From Letharia columbiana (Eukaryota > Ascomycota > Lecanoromycetes > Lecanorales > Parmeliaceae), in contig NW_023501121.1 in the NCBI RefSeq assembly GCF_014066305.1, positions 99,805 through 163,804 of the forward strand: a stretch of 64,000 nt of DNA, read 5' to 3'. The stretch's first letter is position 1. The number at the start of each line of letters is the position of its first letter. The notes beneath the pieces are model-generated. The model was not told where the DNA came from. It saw nothing but the letters and a program-made list of their open reading frames with translations, and did not search any database. Shown here piece by piece: positions 56,940 through 64,000 of this stretch. The position numbers and the translations under genes are program-made.

Positions 56940-58380
56940 ATGGATTTAGGGAATTACATGGGCGTAAAGTCGGACCATAAGAGAGCGTCGCGCGATGATC
57001 AGGTGGAAAGAATCATCAGCAAAACAGAATTGTGAGTGCGTTACAACCGCCTCTCATATCGTATCGTCAAGCTCATTCTGTTACGAAGAACCTGAAGCCC
57101 ATACGAAGCATTATGCGGTCCTACTATCTGCGCAGCAAGTAGCCGAGTTGCAATCTTGCCAAACCGGCTACAATCACACATGGCCGAGGCTGTCGTAGAG
57201 TCCAATACGCCGGAGTCGACGAAGGGAAGATGCTATTGCTGTGGCGTAGGAAGCATCTCCATTGGGGTAGAGTACATACAATTGGCCGCGGGATTGGTCG
57301 GTACCAAAGCTGAATCGAAAATAAAGACCATTGGACTCTCTGGTTCGATGGGGCGCATGGAGAACGACTTGACCCATACGGACCTGCATCTCATCCCTCG
57401 AGTTTGGGAATCATAGCTGGTAGCTGCTCATACGCGGGCAGAAGCGGAGTATCCACGGAACGAGATATTCCAGAAATCGAACGCAAGCACATTGCCTTGA
57501 GATCGGCTTTAGACTATGTCTCAGTGAGCCTGCAATCAGCGCTGTGGCACTTTGAGAAGACGGACACAGGATAACCGATCTAGAGCTGGCCTGGCAAGTA
57601 CAGTGCAACGCAATATAAATATAATATGAATTGAGCGAGTATTCTACTCGAGCCAATCATCATCGCGGGAAGAGCGTTGACATAGGGTTATCTTACTATC
57701 TAATATACCAGGAGCTGATTCAGCGTCCGGAGCTCTATCTGTATACCATACTTACGTAAAGATTTTACGAGGCCGCCTCTACCTCATTCTACACAACTAC
57801 ATTAACTACATTGAAATACCCTATGGGCCCCGTTCAGGTCTCGCACCCTCCTCCGCCTTGCATACTAAGTGTCCGCACCCGATCTAACCAACTACTCGCC
57901 CAACGTTTTATTTGTTTTTGGCCCCAAAAAATGTGATGTTTCCGACTTGAGAAGGCCACCAAGATACGCTTTTTTTCCCCATGACCCCTTGATAGAGGAT
58001 TACTATCAAACATCGGGACCAACAATTACAGGGTTGGCCATACTACTTCAACTCTACACGATTGCGCCTTTATGGCATGCAGGTGGCAGGGCAATATAAA
58101 CAGCCGGCATCCTCCTTCTCCTACATGGTTATCCTCTCAGAAAATTACTAATTGGACCCTATCTTCATATCTTACAAACTCGCCCTGCGCTATCAATATC
58201 TCTTCTTTCGGTTTCTCTCTTCTCTCAAGCCATTCTTCGCCTTAGAAACTTACTAAGTAATAACGGGTGACTTGAAATATTGACGGGAAAACATGCTACT
58301 GACAGCGCTGTCAGATCCCTCGCTATGCCTACATTTTCCCCCAACATCTTTCTTTGTAAATAACCCGATCAAAGACTATA
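56940..58380. other. Downstream flank, promoter-like DNA and a truncated 5' coding remnant
   Basis: 56940-57830 has small frames without motifs. 57840-58290 is pyrimidine-rich with an AATATAAACAG box near 58092, like a promoter. An ATG at 58293 opens a frame of 69 codons (TALSDPSLCLHFPPTSFF) whose second half runs into RIP-degraded DNA, so any gene starting there is lost. CTGACAGCGCTGTCAG near 58303 is a perfect 16-bp palindrome. Confidence 0.4.
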
Positions 58381-58738
58381 ACTTTATTACTTATATGATA
58401 TCTAATGGAGTAAACGTGGAATTAGAGCCTAATACATTAGAAAGAAGTCTCTCGCTCGATTTTGCGAATTATATTCAAAGAAGATTAATATATCTTAATT
58501 AGAAATGTCTAATCAATACGTTATATAACCGAAGCTGGCTTATTTATTAAAACCACTACTTACATATTAAAGAAAACAGGCGATATATACGCTATAAAAA
58601 TTGATTTCTAAAGCATTTACAACGCCTTTTATAAATTATAGAGAGAATTTATTAGATAGTATACTTAGACTTAGCTACGCGCGGTTAAAATAGAATTATT
58701 ACTAAGTACGTAGATACTTAAATTTACATACTTAAGTT

Positions 58739-58940
58739 ATAAATTGCAAATTAAATAAGAATACTTAATAAAGCTAATCTAGCTTCACCTTCGACTTTTT
58801 ATTAGCGTTATTTATAGAAAATTATAGAGAACGTACTTACTACTCTTATAATAGTTACTATTATCTATTATCTTAATTAAATATTTATAATATCGAAGCT
58901 AGTAGATATATACGCTTTTTCTAGTATTTTATCTCTAACT
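58739..58940. mobile_element. RIP-altered copy of the TA-flanked element at 6939
   Basis: AAATTGCAAATTAAATAAGA followed by ACTTAATAAAGCTAATCTAG corresponds to 6941-6965 joined to 7829-7850. It differs almost only by C to T and G to A, and it has no nested Tc1 element. The match continues to about 58940. Confidence 0.82.
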
Positions 58941-59091
58941 TAAATTATTAAAACTATATAGACTAAAGACTATTAAGTATCTTTCTTCGTACTCGTATTC
59001 GTCTAACTATAATTCTATCGAATTAATATTTAGCGTTCTTAAGGCGTAGATACGACGTTATTTTAAGATCTTTCGATACGTCTTTAGACTA

Positions 59092-59184
59092 TTAATCGTA
59101 TGGGAATACGCTATACTTACGCGTTAAGATAATCTTCGCGTTAAAGTAGTCTATACTAAGTATAGCGTATTCTCATACGATTAA
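59092..59184. repeat. Hairpin with a stem of about 27 bp
   Basis: TTAATCGTATGGGAATACGC and CTATACTTA on the left pair with TAAGTATAGCGTATTCTCAT and ACGATTAA on the right, with a loop of about 38 bases containing GCGTTAAGATAATCTTCGCG. It is unusually well kept for this degraded tract. Confidence 0.8.
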
Positions 59185-60363
59185 TAGATTAAATTATAGT
59201 ATTATTCTTTATCTACTAAGTAGTAATTTAACGTAAAATCGTAGAGAGTATATATCGTAGAATTTTAGAGAGCTAAGTCGTATTCTTAATAATAATAGTC
59301 TTATTATTACTTAGTCTCTTCGTAGTATTCTTCGCATTTATCTATTATAATAATTTCTTCTCTTATTTAATTAAGTACTCTAATTAAGTAGCTAACTAAG
59401 TAGATAATTAAATAAATTAATATAAGACTATAAAGAGTAAATCTATTATATTACTACTACTATTAACTATCTTCGTAAAATTCTTTATAAATAACTATTA
59501 TAATTTATCGAGTTAAAAAAAATAGAATTACTATTATTATAAATACTAAGTTTATAAAATAATAAAAAGATAAAAACTTAAATTATATTCTTTATAAAGG
59601 GGGTAATAAAAGAATTTAATTTATAAGATTAAATATAAAGAATATATATTTATAATAATATCGATATACGTCTTAATAAAGAAGATATAAAGCTATTATA
59701 ATTAAAAGCGAATATAAAAGCGCTTAAATAAATATCGCTATAAATACTCTATAATATAATAAAGAAAGATTAAAACTTTATATTAATCGCTATAAATAAA
59801 ATCTTTATAATCTCTTCGCTATCTTTATAATTATAAATACTATTTAAATTATTATTAAAGCTTAAAAAAATAGCGTATATTATTTAATAGATAATTAAAG
59901 AATTTAAAATTTAGATCTTAAAGTCTTTATATACTTTTTAAGCGATAAAATTTTAGTTTTTAAAATTAATTAAATCTATATTTAAGATAACTAGATAAAA
60001 AAATTAAAGAATTAAAAAATAGCGTTTAATAAATTATTTATTAATTATAAAATTATAATAATTATAATAAAAATAATATTTTAAATTACTCGAGAATTTA
60101 AATAATAAAAATTATCGCTTTTATTTCTATAAAGAAATTAGATATAAATCTTATATTTAAAAATATTATAGATATTCTTAAAGAAAAACTTAATAAAAGA
60201 GTAAATAATTTATAAGATATTAATAGTATAATTTATAAAATAATTTATAAAGAATAATTATAAAGCGAAATAAAAACTTAAGTATAATTTATAGCGTAAT
60301 TATCTATAATTATAGAAGAAAAGATATCTTAAATTACTAAACTTTAAATTAGAGAAAAGAATA

Positions 60364-60746
60364 ATTAGTATATATAATAGAATAAGATAGGGCTAAACTA
60401 GAAAACCTTGAATTTATATATATAGTCAATTATTAATTTATTAGGTCTACGCTTTTTAGTTAAATACCGCGGGTAAATAAATTAGCGTCCGCAACCATCA
60501 ATAATCTCTCTCTCTACTTTTAACCCTTTAATAACTTTATTATTTTCTATTAAAATTTTATAATTTTTTTTAAATTATAGCTCGTAACTTGCGCTTTTTA
60601 ATACTTTAAGAATTTTAAAATTCGATCTTATAATTATTAAAAAGTAAGATACTCAAATATCGCTTATTAAAGATCGCTTATTAAATTTACTCGATAGCCC
60701 TAATAAAAAATAATTCTAAATTTAATTTATAGGCCTTTACTCGTAT
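60364..60746 (+). repeat. Full single arm of the palindrome family
   Basis: From TAGTATATATAATAGAATAA to ATAGGCCTTTACTCG, about 380 bp. It is inserted in the LINE ghost and gives the clearest ends for the family. Confidence 0.75.
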
Positions 60747-62337
60747 TTATTAAAACGTGTAAAAAATAGTCTAGAGATATATATAATTAATTCTATTTTA
60801 ATAATATTATAACTAAATATCTTATTCTTAATAAAAAATTAATAAAATAATTTTTTATAAAAGTTAGATATATAAATTATAGCTTTATTAAGATTTTAAA
60901 AAATAATTAAAAAGAGATATATATAGATTTAAAAGATATTCTTAAAGTAATAATAGACTACTATTAAAATTTTTATAATATAAAACTCTTAGATAAAAAT
61001 ATTTAAAATAAAATTTTATAATATATAATAAATCAAATAAACTTAATAAATATTATTAAAATAAAAGATTTTATTAAAATTTAAAAGATATAAATTATTA
61101 TTTATTAGATATTCTTAAAAACCTCGCTAAATAAAAATAATCTTTTAGATAAATTCTATAAAACTATTATAAAATACGAGAAAAAGAAAAAAGAAAAAAA
61201 TTTTAATTATTATCGCGTAATTAATCTTCTTCTATAATTAAATATAGCGAAAGTAAAAACTCTCGAAATATTAAACGAATAAGATTTTTATTATTCTTTT
61301 TAAAAATAAAGATAAATAAATCGATATTAAGAATTATCGCTCTCTATCTATTATAAATATAAATTATAAAATCTTTATAAAAACCTTAATAAAAAATTTA
61401 ATAAAAAATTTAAATAAAATAATTAGCGAATAATAGTTAGCTTTTTTATTAAAGAGATTTATAAATAATAATATTAAAATAATTTAATACTTAATAGTTA
61501 AATATAAATTCGCTAAAAAGCTATTATAGAAATAAAGAGAAATTAACTATTCTCTTTCTCGATTAAGAAAAGATATATAATTAAATTAATTATAAGTTTC
61601 TTTTAACAATTCTAAAAGAATTAAATATATTTAAAAAATTTATTATTTAAATATAACTTATTTATAAGAAAGCTAAAATTAAGATCTATATTAATAATTA
61701 TATTAAAAAAAATTATAATATAAAATAATATAAAATAAGAAAACTCTCTAAATTACTCTCTATTTATAACTATAATTAAAGATCTAGCTTGATATATTAT
61801 TTATAATTCTTAAATTTTAAAAATATAAATAAAGAATAGAATATTAAAAATAATAATATATATTAATAATATTATAATTATTATATAATTTTAAAAAAAG
61901 ATAAATATTATAATAGTAATTTTAAGAGTTTATTATATTATAATTAGCGTAAGAATTAATTAAAATAAATTATATATACTATATATAAAAAATATCGTTT
62001 ATATTTATATTATCGATATAAAAGAAATTTTCTTTAATAACTTCTATAAATATTTAAAAATATTAATTAAGATAAATATTAATTATTAGTTAGATAATTT
62101 TTAAATTAAAATTTTATAAAAGATTAAAAAATTAATATAAAATTAATAATAATTTTATTTATCTTTTAAAGATAGAGTAATAATCGAGATTATCTTTATA
62201 ATATCTTTTTTTTAAATTTATCTTATAATTTTTATATATACTCTTAATAATATATTATAAATTAAAAAAAAAAATTATAATTAATATAGAATAAAAAAGT
62301 TCGAGATATTATTTATAATAGGGGCTATTAAAGTTAC

Positions 62338-62608
62338 TTCTACTATTACGAATAGTAACTATCTAATATTATAAGTAGTTACTAGTTCCTTGATAGCACC
62401 TTACTATTAGATAGTAACTATTCAAGTCTAATTCGTAATCATAAATACATATTAACCGTTTTGATGCATAGGGCCTTATATGGGGCCTTGGCGACGGAGA
62501 AATCTTCTCCGCACAAATGCCATGCGCATGCCTACATCTATGCACTATAGCTATTACCTCTTCCCATAGCCATTAATATTGCTGTCGCTATTTCTCATCA
62601 CCGTCATC
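62338..62608. other. Boundary and 5' flank of the Myb-like gene
   Basis: The AT-rich tract ends here. ATAGTAACTATCTAAT and its complement (ATTAGATAGTAACTAT) form an inverted repeat at 62353-62430. Normal composition follows, with a pyrimidine-rich leader (CTCATCACCGTCATC) before the ATG at 62609. Confidence 0.5.
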
Positions 62609-63838
62609 ATGTCTACCCCAAAGACGTCTCGCAAGAAAGCTACGCCCAAGGTTACCAAGCCAGAGCTCCCTACCGATATGAAGCTCCCTGCGGCCAAATG
62701 GACGGATAACGATAGAAGTCTCATCGGTCTTCTTCTTACAGCCCTCGAGGAGGACAAGTATGTCAAGCGTGCTATTTGGCCTGCTCCAGAAGATAAGAGC
62801 ACCAGCATAAAGAAGGCCGTGGCCTATCGCGATATAGCCGATACCGTTTTTAGCGAACTTTCTTTCTTCGCCGAGTACTTTTAATATAAAAACGCGCTTT
62901 CTTATTACGGCAAGGCAGTTGGAGCTCAGATCACGGTTCTTGAAAAGGCATACCACAAGGCGAAGGATATCATGGGTGTTACCGGTGGTGGGCTCGACAG
63001 TGAGGAAGAGATTACTGCAGGCACACCAATGATGGACAAATGGAAAGCAGCTCAGGAAGTATGCCCTGAGTTCTATCGACTTAAGATCATGCTGGGCGAG
63101 CGCATGAATGTCAGCACTCATACCATTAACAACAGTGGTCAGAGCATCGATCTCACAAGTGTTCTTCCCGGTAGCAGCAGGCGCGCTGCTCGGAGCGCAT
63201 CCGATAACGAAGTAACTACGCATTCAGACGCTGCAGCAGAAGAGGAGGATGAGGACGCAGAGGGTGACGATGATAACGATGATATAGTTGAGACAACAGA
63301 GGATGGAGTCCCCACGATCGCCGTTACGGAGGCCTCCCCGCGTAAGAATAAGGGTAAAGAGAAGGTCTCTCGCAGTTCTAGCCCTTCGACCAGATCTCAA
63401 TCAATCTCGCCGAGTCGTAAGCGTGGTCCGAGCGAATTTGAACATCTCCTGGATATCGTGGAGCAGGGGGAGTCTAGAAAACGTCGTCGCGATATAGGGA
63501 TCGAGCAGACCAAGCGTCTGGAGTCACAGGAGGAAACCAGACGACAAGCAGGAAAAGACTCGTTGGAACTGCAGCGTCTGAAGCTGGAAATGGCTGAGCG
63601 TCAGGCTGTTCGTGAGCATGAAATGACTATGGCAAAGCTACGTATATACGGCGTGGAAGCAGTGGCTATGCCATTGGAGAGTAGCATGAAGAAGATGAAT
63701 ATCAATGTCAATGCTATGGAATCTCCTGGTACTTTGAACGCGGCCGGCGATGCAATTGGGCCGGTGAATGGAGCACTTGAAGACATTTCGTCCATTGACT
63801 ATCAGGAATGGATGGAACAAGAAGACAAGGTGATTTAA
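62609..63838 (+). pseudogene. Myb/SANT-like domain protein with one in-frame stop
   Basis: One frame runs from ATG 62609 to TAA 63836-63838 (409 codons), broken only by TAA at 62882-62884. The N-terminus is basic (TPKTSRKKATPK). A Myb/SANT-like DNA-binding domain follows: KWTDNDRSLIGLLLTALEED, AYRDIADTVF, then past the stop YYGKAVGAQITVLEKAYHKA, MVTGGG-like IMGVTGGGLDSEEE and PMMDKWKAAQEVCPEFYRLK. Then come an acidic Ser-rich linker, basic patches (SPSRKRGPSEFEHLL, RKRRRDIG) and a coiled-coil-like stretch (LELQRLKLEMAERQ). The stop could come from CAA. It borders RIP-degraded DNA. It may be a host nuclear protein or a transposon accessory protein. Confidence 0.78.
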
Positions 63839-64000
63839 CAACGCATTTCTATAATTTCGAGATTGGCAAAAAGCATGTGCATCTTTATGGGCCCAGACTA
63901 GCTACAATACACTCATTTTAGGGCAAATCTATGGGCGCAATCGCTCTTCAAGTCCCCTTATTATGCATGTGATTTTAATCGTCTCATATTATAAAATGCC

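Larger units (their letters stand above)
58941..62337 (+). pseudogene. RIP-degraded tract with a LINE (non-LTR) reverse transcriptase ghost
   Basis: There are no open frames. From about 61270 to 61800 the plus strand, read through stops, follows a LINE reverse transcriptase: INIKNYRSLSIINIDYKIF (family pattern NYRPISLLNTDYKIF), then a region like QTGFIKGR...NIR, then KIKIYINNYI and RKLSKLLSIYN in place of RQGDPLSPLLYN. All differences are RIP-type. Upstream 59560-60360 may be the endonuclease and N-terminal part. A palindrome-family arm is inserted at 60364-60746. Confidence 0.65.

Overview
The window is repeat-rich DNA of a filamentous fungus, most likely an ascomycete of the Pezizomycotina. 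The grounds are a 50-base fungal intron in a BTB gene, a MutS homologue and a glutaminyl cyclase of fungal type, and long AT-rich tracts (about 15.1-31.7 kb and 58.4-62.3 kb) that look like products of repeat-induced point mutation (RIP). Those tracts are full of TpA, have no long reading frames, and still carry readable transposase and reverse-transcriptase ghosts.

Layout. 0-1.1 kb: a BTB/POZ gene with a duplicated 3' end, then a homopolymer-rich stretch that may be an assembly artefact. 2.1-6.9 kb: a nearly complete tyrosine-recombinase retrotransposon (DIRS/PAT type) on the minus strand with split direct repeats. 6.9-8.5 kb: a Tc1/mariner-like relic nested in a second TA-flanked element. 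8.7-12.6 kb: two broken tails of the PAT-like element fused to a 44-bp satellite. 14.0-14.9 kb: a miniature LTR element with a 5-bp target duplication. 15.1-31.7 kb: RIP-degraded DNA with large palindromes, two Fot1/pogo ghosts and one GC-rich foldback element that escaped RIP. 31.7-36.7 kb: mixed-composition DNA with no recognised conserved gene. 37.4-45.3 kb: a pogo-derived miniature element, a truncated Gypsy element (with a SEC-C motif in Pol), a deleted Copia element and an inverted-repeat element. 45.7-49.1 kb: a broken MSH6 mismatch-repair gene carrying two copies of one element. 49.8-50.8 kb: a probable nuclear protein gene. 53.0-55.0 kb: a three-level nest ending in a miniature LTR element that holds an array of short hairpins with differing but self-complementary stems. 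55.9-56.9 kb: an intact glutaminyl cyclase gene. 58.4-62.3 kb: RIP-degraded DNA with a LINE ghost. 62.6-63.8 kb: a Myb/SANT-like gene with one in-frame stop.

Few genes look intact: the BTB gene (3' end in doubt), the nuclear protein and the glutaminyl cyclase. The premature stops in MSH6, the Myb-like gene, the Gypsy and Copia gag genes and the Tc1 relic are each explicable by a single CpA to TpA change. RIP-type mutation therefore seems to have acted lightly even in the GC-balanced parts. All functions are inferred by reading the sequence; no database search was possible.
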